Positions 27,231 through 36,298 of a stretch of 64,000 bases of DNA are shown in pieces. This DNA is from JBBEBE01 sp040882505 (GTDB taxonomy: Bacteria > Bacteroidota > Rhodothermia > Balneolales > Balneolaceae): the NCBI GenBank assembly GCA_040882505.1, contig JBBEBE010000008.1:124001-188000 (forward strand), in the 5' to 3' direction. The notes below the pieces were generated by a model that was given only the letters and a program-made list of their open reading frames with translations, did not search any database and was not told where the DNA came from. Each line of letters starts with the position of its first letter. The first letter of the stretch is position 1. Both the position numbers and the translations under genes were made by a program.

Positions 27231-27656
27231 ATGAAAACAACGGATTATATCAAGTATCTGATTTTGGGTACCGGATTCGGTTTTATTCTGATGAAATCGG
27301 AGGTTGTCTCCTGGTTTCGAATTCAGGAGATGTTCCGATTCGATTCTATCCATATGTACGGGATCATTGGACTGGCTGTCTTGGTCGGGATGGTCTCGAT
27401 TCAACTCATCAAGCGATGGAATGTCACGGATCTCCAGGGAGAGCCGATCACCATTCCGCCGAAAGATGCTTCACAGGTGAAACGGTACATCATCGGAGGC
27501 AGCATTTTTGGATTGGGATGGGCGCTTTTGGGAGCTTGTCCAGGCCCGATGTTTACCCTCTTGGGTAGCGGCCTGACGATCATGCTCGTCCCCATCGGCG
27601 CGGCTCTTGCAGGAACCTGGAGTTACGGAGCGCTAAGGGACCGACTACCCCACTGA
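27231..27656 (+). CDS. YeeE/YedE half-size sulfur transporter, second subunit
   Basis: 141 residues from the ATG at 27231, with four hydrophobic helices. The family motif GWALLGACPGPMFTLLGSG holds the single conserved cysteine. It pairs with the first half-transporter 20 bases upstream; together they equal one full-length two-repeat YeeE. The order of the halves is the usual one in Bacteroidota. The stop is 98 bases before the persulfide dioxygenase gene, so co-transcription is likely. Confidence 0.9.
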   Translation: MKTTDYIKYLILGTGFGFILMKSEVVSWFRIQEMFRFDSIHMYGIIGLAVLVGMVSIQLIKRWNVTDLQGEPITIPPKDASQVKRYIIGGSIFGLGWALLGACPGPMFTLLGSGLTIMLVPIGAALAGTWSYGALRDRLPH

Positions 27657-27754
27657 ACATGAACCGGTACATTGACTCTTTCGGTTCGACCCGGGAATGG
27701 ACTGCCCGGACGGTTTTGACAATTTTACGACTAAGAACAAGAGAGGAACACACC

Positions 27755-29158
27755 ATGTATTTCAAACAATTTTTTGACGATAAACTGGCTCAGTACGCCT
27801 ATCTCATCGGGTGCCAGGCCAATGGGAAGGCTATCGTTCTGGACCCCATGCGCGATGTGGATATCTATATGGATGCTGCGGCCAAAGAGGGGTTGACGCT
27901 CGTCGGCGCTGTGGATACGCATATTCATGCAGACTACATCTCCGGACTTCGGGAGTTGGCCGATCGGGGTGTCACCGTATATGCATCCGACGAGGGAGAC
28001 AGCGATTGGAAGTACGAATGGCTCAAAGGGAGTGAGTACACGTACAAACTTCTCAAGGATGGGGACACCCTCTCTGTCGGCAACATCAAGATTCAGGCCT
28101 GGCATACACCGGGTCACACACCCGAGCATTTGAGTTACCTGGTGACCGATGGTGCGGCCTCCGACAAGCCATTGGGGGTCATCACCGGAGACTTTGTCTT
28201 CGTCGGAGATGTCGGACGACCCGATCTTTTGGAATCGGCCGCCGGACAGGCCAATGTGATGGAACCGTCTGCACGAACACTTTTCAAGTCCGTCGAACGG
28301 TTTCGGGAACTTCCGGATCACCTTCAAATATGGCCGGGTCACGGATCCGGCAGCGCCTGCGGGAAAGCCCTTGGAGCGGTTCCAATGTCGACAGTCGGTT
28401 ATGAGTGGAGTGTGAATCAATCATTGAAGGCTGCCACGTCGGAGGATGCGTTTGTCGAGTTTATACTCGACGGACAACCCGAGCCTCCGCTCTATTTTGC
28501 CCGCATGAAGCGGGACAACAAAACAGGTCCGTCACTTGCAGCCATGGCCAGACCTGAACGTTGGTCTGCCGAACGAGTGGCCGGATGGGTTTCAGAATCC
28601 AAAGACAATGTGATTTTGGATACTCGTGACAAGGAGAGCTATGCAGCCGGCCATCTTCCCGGGTCCATTCTTTCTCCAATGAATCGACAGTTTAACACGA
28701 TTGCCGGTTCCTACATCACGGAAGATCAGCAGATCGTCCTCTTGGTCGAAGAGCACCTGCTCGAGGAGGCGACACGAGACCTCTACCGAATTGGTCTCGA
28801 TCATGTCATCGGATATATGACTCCGCGGGACCTTCAACATCATGTGGATTATGGGGGAGAGCTTGAAACGCTGCATCGTGTCGGTTTTGATGCCATCCGC
28901 AGCGGAGAAGTAGATGGGTTTATACTGGATGTACGCAAGGCAACCGAGTATGCAGATTCCCATTTGGAAGGGGCGCTGAACATTGCCCATACGCGACTTC
29001 TTCCGAATCTGGAGAAGGTTCCAACGGATCAACCGGTATTGGTTCATTGCCAAACCGGTGGTCGATCCGCTGTCGCTTCGGCGCTTCTCCAACGAGAAGG
29101 AGTACACGTGACGTTTATTGATGACAACTACGAAGCGGCGTCCAACGTGACGGCGTAA
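27755..29158 (+). CDS. Persulfide dioxygenase-rhodanese fusion (CstB/ETHE1-like)
   Basis: 467 residues from the ATG at 27755, with GAGAGGA (27741-27747) in front. Residues 1-230 are a metallo-beta-lactamase domain of the ETHE1 type, with THIHADYISG and HTPGHTPEHL as iron-ligand blocks and GDFVFVGDVGRPD. Two rhodanese domains follow: the first has no cysteine at its loop (IVLLVEE), the second has LVHCQTGGRS with C432. This order (dioxygenase, dead rhodanese, active rhodanese) is that of CstB, which turns persulfides plus oxygen into sulfite or thiosulfate. The tyrosine in HADY replaces the usual histidine of HxHxDH; other CstB-like proteins have a non-His here. Confidence 0.92.
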   Translation: MYFKQFFDDKLAQYAYLIGCQANGKAIVLDPMRDVDIYMDAAAKEGLTLVGAVDTHIHADYISGLRELADRGVTVYASDEGDSDWKYEWLKGSEYTYKLLKDGDTLSVGNIKIQAWHTPGHTPEHLSYLVTDGAASDKPLGVITGDFVFVGDVGRPDLLESAAGQANVMEPSARTLFKSVERFRELPDHLQIWPGHGSGSACGKALGAVPMSTVGYEWSVNQSLKAATSEDAFVEFILDGQPEPPLYFARMKRDNKTGPSLAAMARPERWSAERVAGWVSESKDNVILDTRDKESYAAGHLPGSILSPMNRQFNTIAGSYITEDQQIVLLVEEHLLEEATRDLYRIGLDHVIGYMTPRDLQHHVDYGGELETLHRVGFDAIRSGEVDGFILDVRKATEYADSHLEGALNIAHTRLLPNLEKVPTDQPVLVHCQTGGRSAVASALLQREGVHVTFIDDNYEAASNVTA

Positions 29159-29166
29159 GCGGACAG

Positions 29167-29198
29167 AATCCCCGGAGGTGGCGACATCTTCGGGGATT
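29167..29198 (+). terminator. Strong stem-loop between the CstB-like and SulP genes
   Basis: AATCCCCG pairs with CGGGGATT, and the inside (AGGTG with CATCT) pairs further, giving a stem of about 13 bases with a small loop. Only a weak T run follows (TTTCTC), so it may be a partial terminator or an mRNA-stabilising hairpin that sets the lower expression of the permease. Confidence 0.55.
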
Positions 29199-29220
29199 TC
29201 TCAGTCAAGGGAGCATACCC

Positions 29221-30954
29221 ATGTCCATGATTCAACAGATTCCGATTGTCGAGACGCTTCGGACCTATCGGTCAGAGCTCTTTCGACGTGATGTGATGGC
29301 CGGGCTTACAGTCGCTGTCATGCTTATCCCGCAAGGAATGGCGTACGCCGTGTTGGCCGGGATGCCACCGGTCTACGGGCTCTATGCATCCGTGGTCCCT
29401 CTTTTGATCTATGCCGTGTTGGGGACGTCCCGTCAGTTGGCGGTCGGCCCGGTTGCCATGGTTTCATTATTGGTCGTCGCAGGGGTAGGAGAGATGGCCG
29501 AACCGGGAAGCCGTCACTTTATTGAGCTGGTCATCTTGACGGCCTTCGGGGTCGGAATTTTTCAATGGGCCATGGGGATCTTTCGTCTCGGGTTCCTGGT
29601 CAATTTTCTTTCCCATCCGGTTCTGAGTGGATTTACATCGGCTGCTGCGATGATCATTGGAGTGAGTCAACTTCCGGCTCTTCTCGGGCTCCAAATGGAA
29701 AGGGGAGAGGGTGCCCTTCATGTGCTGATCGAAGCGGGAAAACGCTGGGCGGAAATCGATCCGGTTACAGCCGTTATCGGGTTCGGAGCCGTTGCGCTGC
29801 TCATTGGAGCCAAACGGTGGAATCGGGCATTTCCGTCGGCTCTCCTGGTCGTCGTATTGGGTGTACTCATTGCTTGGTCGGCCGGTTTGGGGCAAACCGG
29901 ACTGGCCATTGTGGGAGACATCCCCGCAGGCCTTCCCTCCATTCAAGGCAATCTTTTTCAAGCAGACACACTGATTCAACTTTTCCCGCTCATTGCCGTG
30001 ATCTCTCTGGTCAGTTATATGGAATCGATCGCCGTTGCCAAAGCGATTGCAACGCAGCGCGGGTACGATGTGAATCCGAATCAGGAGTTGATCGCCCTTG
30101 GGGCGTCGAATATAGGCGGAGCATTCTTTCAATCCATTCCGGTGACGGGAGGGTTTTCCCGATCGGCCGTTAATGATCAGGCGGGAGCCAAAACGACCAT
30201 TGCGTCCGTGATAACAGCGGCAACCATTCTTTTGACGCTCCTCTTTTTGACCGATCTCTTTTACCATCTCCCCCGAGCTGTTCTTTCGGCCATTATTATT
30301 GTGGCCGTTGCCGGTCTGTTCGACATGGACGAAGTACGCATCCTTTGGAAACGGGATCGAAAAGATCTTGCCATGCTTCTGGTGACCTTTGTGGTTACGT
30401 TGGGATTGGGGATTGAGCAGGGTATACTGACCGGTGTATTGCTCTCCCTTGTGATCGTCATCTATAGTAGTACACGGCCGCACCAAACCGAGCTCGGTCG
30501 GTTGGGGGAGAGTTCGAGTTATCGAAATATTGATCGCTATCGGGATGCAAAAGTCGATCCCGAGACCCTCATTTACCGATTCGACTCGGCCCTTTATTTT
30601 GCGAATGTTTCATATTTTCATGAGACCTTGAAAGAGAAGATGGAGCGTCACGGAAAAGATCTGAAGCAAATCGTACTCGATGCATCCACCATCCATTCAA
30701 TCGATTCTACCGGAATTCACCAACTGGAACAGTTGATGGACGAGTTGCAGGAGGAGGGCATTCGTCTCTTGATTGCGGGTGCCATCGGGCCCGTGCGAGA
30801 CAAACTCAAGCAGGCTGGAGTGATGGACACATTGGGAGAGGATGCGTTCTTCTTCGATGTTCACGAAGCCATCTTGTCCATTCAGGCACTGCGTGAAGGA
30901 GAGTCCTTCAATCGACCGTTTGACCCCTGTCAAAGCAACCTGCCTGCAGTCTGA
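29221..30954 (+). CDS. SulP-family sulfate/anion permease with STAS domain
   Basis: 577 residues. About 12 to 14 helices make the transport domain with the SulP signature AVMLIPQGMAYAVLAGMPPVYGLYAS (residues 32-57) and VNDQAGAKTTIAS. The C-terminal STAS domain (about 440-555) has the conserved SIDSTGIHQL loop. It belongs to the inner membrane and carries sulfate, sulfite or bicarbonate-like anions. Behind a persulfide-oxidising enzyme that makes sulfite, an oxidised-sulfur anion is the most likely cargo; direction is not known. Confidence 0.9.
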   Translation: MSMIQQIPIVETLRTYRSELFRRDVMAGLTVAVMLIPQGMAYAVLAGMPPVYGLYASVVPLLIYAVLGTSRQLAVGPVAMVSLLVVAGVGEMAEPGSRHFIELVILTAFGVGIFQWAMGIFRLGFLVNFLSHPVLSGFTSAAAMIIGVSQLPALLGLQMERGEGALHVLIEAGKRWAEIDPVTAVIGFGAVALLIGAKRWNRAFPSALLVVVLGVLIAWSAGLGQTGLAIVGDIPAGLPSIQGNLFQADTLIQLFPLIAVISLVSYMESIAVAKAIATQRGYDVNPNQELIALGASNIGGAFFQSIPVTGGFSRSAVNDQAGAKTTIASVITAATILLTLLFLTDLFYHLPRAVLSAIIIVAVAGLFDMDEVRILWKRDRKDLAMLLVTFVVTLGLGIEQGILTGVLLSLVIVIYSSTRPHQTELGRLGESSSYRNIDRYRDAKVDPETLIYRFDSALYFANVSYFHETLKEKMERHGKDLKQIVLDASTIHSIDSTGIHQLEQLMDELQEEGIRLLIAGAIGPVRDKLKQAGVMDTLGEDAFFFDVHEAILSIQALREGESFNRPFDPCQSNLPAV

Positions 30955-30979
30955 TCCGGGAATCTCTGTCTATCTGCGA

Positions 30980-32074
30980 TCAATCGACGATAAAGAAGTT
31001 GTACTCACCTTCCAGGGAGGTTCCATAGGAATCTTCGATCCGGCCAACACCGCGAATGTCGACCACCTCCCCACCCAGGAAGGTGCGTGCCGCTTGTCGC
31101 GCAAGCCAGCTGAGTTCGGCGAATAGTGAAAAACGTTCTTCGTTTTTCAGGCGTTCAATGGTAAGTGTGTCCCCTCCGGATCGTTGGAATGTAACCTTGT
31201 CTGCAACCGATTTTCCAAACGTGCGGCTACGGGACTCCACCCGGGCGCTCTCGATACCCTCAAGTTCGGGAGTCTGACCTCTTCGCTTGATGTAGTGGCC
31301 CAACGTTCGATTCCCTCTTGCATCATCCGGTCGCAGAACATAGAGAATGTCCCATTGGGTTGGACTGTGTTGACGGACGAATCGATACCCTTCTTCGAGC
31401 ATCTTGGTCGTCGTCTGGAACTGGAAGGTGTGGTCCATGTAGGCGGTCCCTTCACTGTCAAACGCGTGATCTCCTACGACTCCACGAGCATGAACCTCTG
31501 CATACGGAATGTGGGTAATGATCCCGAGATCCTGCTTCCCGATGCGATAGACACCATCGCCCCACTTGAATCCTGGCTGAATGTTCGAGAAGTCGATATA
31601 CAACCTGAAGACGACTCCGTCTTTCTGCGTATCGATCGTTACACGGTGTTCATCCGGCAATCTGCCATCGATATAGAGATCTCGTTCCGGATGAAATTGG
31701 AGTCGGTGATTCTGTCGATCCTGAACCAGTTTGTCGAGAGGGTACTCTCTTGCCAAATGATAGGTCTCTCCGTCCGGGAAGAGGACCGAGAGCCGCAATC
31801 CGCTCACAGCCGATTTCAGGTTGCCGAAATTGCCCACTGTAAAGACTGCGTGAATCTTGGTCCCGTCTTCCAGATAGAATTGATAGGTCCAGAGTTCGCT
31901 GAACATGTTTCCGGAGAGGGTGTGGGGCCAAAAATCATCCTGGTCGGTCGATTGCAGGTGTCCCTCCGGTTGGGAGATTTGCGCTCTTCCCTCCTGGAAC
32001 CCCGAAACAAGGAGTACCCCCAACATCAGGATGAACGGGAAGATTCGTCGGTGACCTCGAAGGGAACTGTTCAT
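30980..32074 (-). CDS. Exported lipocalin-like protein (CrtC/Svf1-like fold)
   Basis: 364 residues from the ATG at 32074, which gives a signal peptide ending near EGRAQIS. The rest is rich in beta strands and resembles the lipocalin-type proteins related to CrtC and Svf1: WTYQFYLEDG early, and AYMDHTFQFQ, matching the DHxxG-like block of that group, near the middle. The C-terminal third has TLTIERLKNEERF. No catalytic residues can be assigned. It might bind a hydrophobic ligand. It lies downstream of the membrane protein at 32209 on the same strand. Moderate certainty in the fold, low in function. Confidence 0.55.
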   Translation of the reverse strand: MNSSLRGHRRIFPFILMLGVLLVSGFQEGRAQISQPEGHLQSTDQDDFWPHTLSGNMFSELWTYQFYLEDGTKIHAVFTVGNFGNLKSAVSGLRLSVLFPDGETYHLAREYPLDKLVQDRQNHRLQFHPERDLYIDGRLPDEHRVTIDTQKDGVVFRLYIDFSNIQPGFKWGDGVYRIGKQDLGIITHIPYAEVHARGVVGDHAFDSEGTAYMDHTFQFQTTTKMLEEGYRFVRQHSPTQWDILYVLRPDDARGNRTLGHYIKRRGQTPELEGIESARVESRSRTFGKSVADKVTFQRSGGDTLTIERLKNEERFSLFAELSWLARQAARTFLGGEVVDIRGVGRIEDSYGTSLEGEYNFFIVD

Positions 32075-32208
32075 GTCAGGGTGGGTTGAACCGGTATTGA
32101 ATCGATGTTGTAAACCGTCATGTTCATACATGGAACGCTGCCGTTTCCCGGAACGTATGTTGTCCCGATCCACTTGAACGCAAGAGTTCTCCGGCGGGTT
32201 CCTGAGTT

Positions 32209-33240
32209 TCATGATCGGGTTGAACCGGCCGAACCCGATCCGGATTCCTCATATGTCTCCGTCACCGGTGAACCGGAACGCCTTCGTTCCATTTCGCGAT
32301 GCGTTTCGAGCTCCTCTTCACTTCGGGCACGCATGGAGGAAACCCAGAGAAACAGCGCAAAACTGAGGATTTTTCGCAACGCACTTGAGACCAAAAGCAT
32401 GCCGGCAACCGAAGCCGACGCCATATTGAAACTTTTTGACAGTTCTACACCGGCCCAGAGAAAGACCAAATCCCGACTCGGCAACAGTGGGATTCGGTTG
32501 ATCAAGATGACCAGAACCAGAAACTGGATCCAGATGGCGATCGATACGTCCGGCATCACGACGGCCCACTGGACCACCATCAGTACATTGTGAAGCCCGA
32601 ATCGCAGAAAATAGATGGAGAAGACGCGTAGCGCCTTGACCCTCGGCAGGGAGAAGAGATAGTGCCGGAATTGAACCGCCAATACGATCAGTCCTGCCAA
32701 GAGAAGAATTCCCGTTGTGACGTAGATCCAATTGATTTTCCCGACGACATCTTCAAGCTTGACGATATCCGTAAAGAGCAGGAGTCCGATGAGTGCCAGA
32801 GCCACACCGTTCGAATTGATGGCAGAGAGAATATTGTTGTCCCGGATATTCTTCAGAATCTCTTTGTCGGGGCGTTTCAGATGCTTGCGTGCCCAGACAA
32901 AGAGATAGAACTCACCGGAGTACCCCGCCAACTCTTCGTTGTAGATTCGCTTATTCAGAAAGGCCTTGAACAGATCCCGACGACGCAATGGCCAGACGGT
33001 TCGATAGATAAAAATTTCCGCGATCGGAAGAGAGAAGTTCAGTACGAAAAAAAGTATGTAGAAAAGCGGATGTGTGGGAAGATTTCGCAGGATGTCCTGC
33101 CAACCAATCTCCAGAAGTTGTTGCAGAATCAGTGTAAGTATGAAGGCAATCAGTGCCCATCGTATCCATTTTTTAAACCGTTTCCCGGCAGATGTCTGCA
33201 GCCAATTCCGAATCGGTGTGATCCAACGTTTGACAGTCAT
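32209..33240 (-). CDS. Polytopic membrane protein of flippase-like (YbhN/LPG-synthase TM) character
   Basis: 343 residues with about eight hydrophobic segments, an N-terminal basic amphipathic stretch and a charged C-terminal tail (about 300-343, EEELETHREMERRR). The layout resembles the YbhN/lysyl-PG synthase transmembrane family, but I see no decisive motif. The start overlaps the stop of the Stealth gene by ATGA (33237-33240), so it is probably coupled to surface-polymer assembly, possibly moving a lipid-linked product. Confidence 0.5.
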   Translation of the reverse strand: MTVKRWITPIRNWLQTSAGKRFKKWIRWALIAFILTLILQQLLEIGWQDILRNLPTHPLFYILFFVLNFSLPIAEIFIYRTVWPLRRRDLFKAFLNKRIYNEELAGYSGEFYLFVWARKHLKRPDKEILKNIRDNNILSAINSNGVALALIGLLLFTDIVKLEDVVGKINWIYVTTGILLLAGLIVLAVQFRHYLFSLPRVKALRVFSIYFLRFGLHNVLMVVQWAVVMPDVSIAIWIQFLVLVILINRIPLLPSRDLVFLWAGVELSKSFNMASASVAGMLLVSSALRKILSFALFLWVSSMRARSEEELETHREMERRRSGSPVTETYEESGSGSAGSTRS

Positions 33241-34325
33241 GACGACTCCCCTCGCCAGGATTCGGGATCATCGATGCGCGTGAGATGTTCCGGATCGTAT
33301 GCATTCATGTACTCGTCGAGACGCAGATAGAGCTCGTCCCGCAACGAATCCCGAAGCCGTTCGACCCCCTGAAGCGTCAAAAAGTTGACATCCCCGGCTT
33401 CAAACTGATTGATTTTTCGTCGAACGACAAAGGCGGGGTCGATCTCGCCATTGATCATGGTATAATCGGTCGGCTGGCGAAGAACGGCATGGTCTTGCAC
33501 GATATCGAGGTAGCTTCCGAGAAAGACGGATGAGAACTGGTCGTGACTTCGGAATCGATGGGTGATGTTTTTCTCCAGGATCCCCGGGTGACGGTCATAG
33601 AACTCTTTCAATGGCGACAATCGCAGAGGACGAGGCAGGTGCGGGACCCGGAAATAGCGGTTCTCCATGCCTGCCAACTGTGCAGATCGCATCTGGAGCA
33701 GGTGATGCATCGATCGGGTGATGCCGAAAATCTCTTTTGAAAGGCGCGAAAAAAATCGATTCAATTGGAGTCGAACCGGGCCATAGGTGCCGATGCGTCG
33801 CCAATGTCCCCTCAACACCGGGCGATCTCCCTGGAAAAGTTCGGTACGTTCAATGGGTCGGGCCAGAAAAATATCGTCGTTGAAATAGAGGAACTTCTCT
33901 GACAACCCTTCAATTCGCCACAACACCGTTTCGATGGTTCGGCTGTTGAACGTAGGGAGTGCCCACTCAAGACCACGAAAGATCTCCTTGTGATCGACGA
34001 TGCGAATGTTGAAACGATCCCGAACCTCCGGAGTCAGATAGGCTGGGCATTGACCGTCTGTGACCAAATAGATGGTTTGAATCCACGGAGCGAACAGACG
34101 AATGGATCGGAGACAAAATCCCAGTTCGCCATTGTCCATGAATCGGGTCAAGGAATCCCCGGTGGGTATCGGCTTCATCTCCTTTTTCGATGATTTTTTT
34201 GCATGGATTCTCCGGATTCTGGCGTGATCCGGGTCCTGACCGTCTACCCACGTGATCACGGCATCCACCGGGTCCGCCCGAAATCCGGAGACGTCATCGG
34301 TTCTTGCCAGGTTACTGATCGGCAT
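33237..34325 (-). CDS. Stealth-family capsular polysaccharide phosphotransferase
   Basis: 362 residues, cytoplasmic. Conserved region 1 is DAVITWVDGQDP (about 21-32), region 2 is NGELGFCLRSIRLFAPWIQTI plus YLVTDGQCP, then FLYFNDDIFLA, and later HRFRSHDQFSSVFLG. Stealth enzymes transfer hexose-1-phosphate to build phosphate-linked capsule or teichoic-like polymers. The gene overlaps the ABC-F gene upstream by 14 bases and the membrane protein downstream by four, so all three form one compact transcript. The acceptor and sugar are unknown. Confidence 0.92.
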   Translation of the reverse strand: MPISNLARTDDVSGFRADPVDAVITWVDGQDPDHARIRRIHAKKSSKKEMKPIPTGDSLTRFMDNGELGFCLRSIRLFAPWIQTIYLVTDGQCPAYLTPEVRDRFNIRIVDHKEIFRGLEWALPTFNSRTIETVLWRIEGLSEKFLYFNDDIFLARPIERTELFQGDRPVLRGHWRRIGTYGPVRLQLNRFFSRLSKEIFGITRSMHHLLQMRSAQLAGMENRYFRVPHLPRPLRLSPLKEFYDRHPGILEKNITHRFRSHDQFSSVFLGSYLDIVQDHAVLRQPTDYTMINGEIDPAFVVRRKINQFEAGDVNFLTLQGVERLRDSLRDELYLRLDEYMNAYDPEHLTRIDDPESWRGESS

Positions 34326-36228
34326 GATCCCCCTCCAAATCTTCCTGAAGAATCAGCCAGCGATTCGTCAGGGATTCCAGCTCCACCTCCAATTCTCCGT
34401 ATCGGATGGTTGCACTCTGAAGGGCAGGGGGCTCCAGCGAACCGGACCCCAGCGACGTTTCAAGCTCTGATTTCTCCGCTTCCAGGGTTTCGATCATCTT
34501 CTCCAGGTTGTCCAGCTCCAGTTTCTCTTTGTAGGAGGGTTGCTTTGTTCGAGAGGGAGTCTTCGTTTTCTCGACGACTCGTTCTGTCGTCCGGTCACGT
34601 GTGTTCGTGGTTTCGGACATTGCACGAGTACGCTTCTCCTCTTGTGCACGAATCTCGCTCCAACTGCCATGCAGGTCGTCGATCTCCCCGTCTCCGCGAA
34701 ACAGGAAATAGTGTTCGACCAACCGATCCATGAAAAAACGGTCGTGCGAGACGATCAACAGACATCCCGGGAAATCACTCAAAAAGGACTCCAGTCGACG
34801 AAGTGTCTCCAGATCGAGATCATTTGTCGGTTCATCCAGAATGAGAAAGTTGGGGTTTCGGATCAACACACGCATCAAGGCGAGCCGACGACGCTCTCCA
34901 CCGCTTAGCTTGGAGATGGTCGTATACTGCATCTCCGGTGTAAACAGAAAATATTCGAGGAATCGGGAGGCCGATACACGATTTCCGTCTGCCATCTGGA
35001 CGACTTCGGCGACCTCGGTGATCACATCGATGACACGCATCGAATCGTCCAGTTCGATACCGCCCTGCCGATAGTGCCCAATGACAAGGGTTTCCCCCAC
35101 ATCCCGCGTGCCGGCATCGGCGTCCAGCTCTCCGGTCAGAAGGTTGAGAAATGTACTCTTCCCGCTCCCGTTTTTTCCAACAATCCCGATCCGTTCCCCG
35201 CGACCGAAGTGATAGCTGAAATCCCGGATGATCTCATGGTCATCGAAGGATTTCTGCAGCCCCTTTACCTCCATGATCTTTTTTCCGAGGCGGGTCATGT
35301 TCATCTCCAGGCGCAGCTCACCTTCGGGCGGGCCCTCCTGGAGTTGGTCGTCCAGGTCATGAAACGCATCGATCCGGGACTTCGATTTCGAGGTGCGTGC
35401 CTTGGGCCCCCGTCGCATCCAGGCCAGCTCTTTCTTGTAGAGTTGCTCTGCTTTTTTGCGGTCGACCCGTTCATTCTCTTCACGTTCTGCACGGCTCTGC
35501 AGATACCGACTGTAGTTGCCCTCGTGTTGGTAGAGGATTCCACGATCCAGCTCCAAAATATGCGTACAGACTCGATCCAGAAAGTAGCGATCGTGTGTGA
35601 CCATGAGGAGGCTCATCGTACTGCGTGCGAGCTCCTGCTCGAGCCATTCGATCATTTCGACATCCAGATGGTTGGTCGGCTCGTCCAGAACAAGCAGGTC
35701 CGGGCGGTCCAACAGCACAAAGGCAAGGGCGACCCGTTTTCGTTCTCCACCGGAGAGAGTCCCGACCGGTTGATCCAGATTCTTGAGGCCGAAGCGGTCC
35801 AGAAGTTGCTCCATTCGGGATTCATAGTCCCATGCCTGTACGGCTTCCATCTGCTCCATGGCTTTCTGGAAGGCGTCCCTGTTGGCTTCATTCGGCTGCT
35901 CTTCTTGACGCTTCATGGCCGTTTCGTAGGTCTGGATGACCTGAACCATGGTCGAGCGTCCACTCCGCATCAATTCTCGAACGGAGAGCTCTGTGGGCAG
36001 ATCCGGATCCTGAGCGAGATACCCGAGCCGAATGCCTTGTTGGCGCATGACAGCCCCTTCGTCGGGGGTCTCTTCACCGGCCAGAATACGGAGAAGGGTC
36101 GACTTCCCGGTTCCGTTGGGGGCAATGAGTGCCGTTTTGTCTCCACGGGAGAGTCCGAACGTGATGTTTTCGAACAGCGTTCGAACACCGAACGACTTGG
36201 ATAGGGATTCGACAGTGAGAAAGGTCAT
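34312..36228 (-). CDS. ABC-F subfamily ATPase (Uup-like)
   Basis: 638 residues, no membrane segments. Two ABC domains are present: Walker A GTGKST, signature TLSGGERKR and LVLDEPTNHLD in the first; KNGSGKST, KLSGGERRR and LILDEPTNDLD in the second. A charged linker (about 240-320) separates them, and a coiled-coil tail (about 570-638) is typical of Uup. ABC-F proteins act on the ribosome E site or on DNA branch structures. It is the first gene of an overlapping run with the Stealth and membrane-protein genes, which may be incidental. Function in capsule synthesis is not expected. Confidence 0.9.
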   Translation of the reverse strand: MTFLTVESLSKSFGVRTLFENITFGLSRGDKTALIAPNGTGKSTLLRILAGEETPDEGAVMRQQGIRLGYLAQDPDLPTELSVRELMRSGRSTMVQVIQTYETAMKRQEEQPNEANRDAFQKAMEQMEAVQAWDYESRMEQLLDRFGLKNLDQPVGTLSGGERKRVALAFVLLDRPDLLVLDEPTNHLDVEMIEWLEQELARSTMSLLMVTHDRYFLDRVCTHILELDRGILYQHEGNYSRYLQSRAEREENERVDRKKAEQLYKKELAWMRRGPKARTSKSKSRIDAFHDLDDQLQEGPPEGELRLEMNMTRLGKKIMEVKGLQKSFDDHEIIRDFSYHFGRGERIGIVGKNGSGKSTFLNLLTGELDADAGTRDVGETLVIGHYRQGGIELDDSMRVIDVITEVAEVVQMADGNRVSASRFLEYFLFTPEMQYTTISKLSGGERRRLALMRVLIRNPNFLILDEPTNDLDLETLRRLESFLSDFPGCLLIVSHDRFFMDRLVEHYFLFRGDGEIDDLHGSWSEIRAQEEKRTRAMSETTNTRDRTTERVVEKTKTPSRTKQPSYKEKLELDNLEKMIETLEAEKSELETSLGSGSLEPPALQSATIRYGELEVELESLTNRWLILQEDLEGDHADQ

Positions 36229-36298
36229 TCCATGGGATCACAGAGTGGATTTCAGCGCGCGCCAATAATACGGATAATGGCAGACAATATGGAGTGAA

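Noticed and set aside
35074..36204. Long open frame on the plus strand opposite the ABC-F gene
   Set aside because: It runs antisense to a full-length ABC-F with intact Walker motifs and its translation resembles no family; a shadow of G+C-rich coding sequence.
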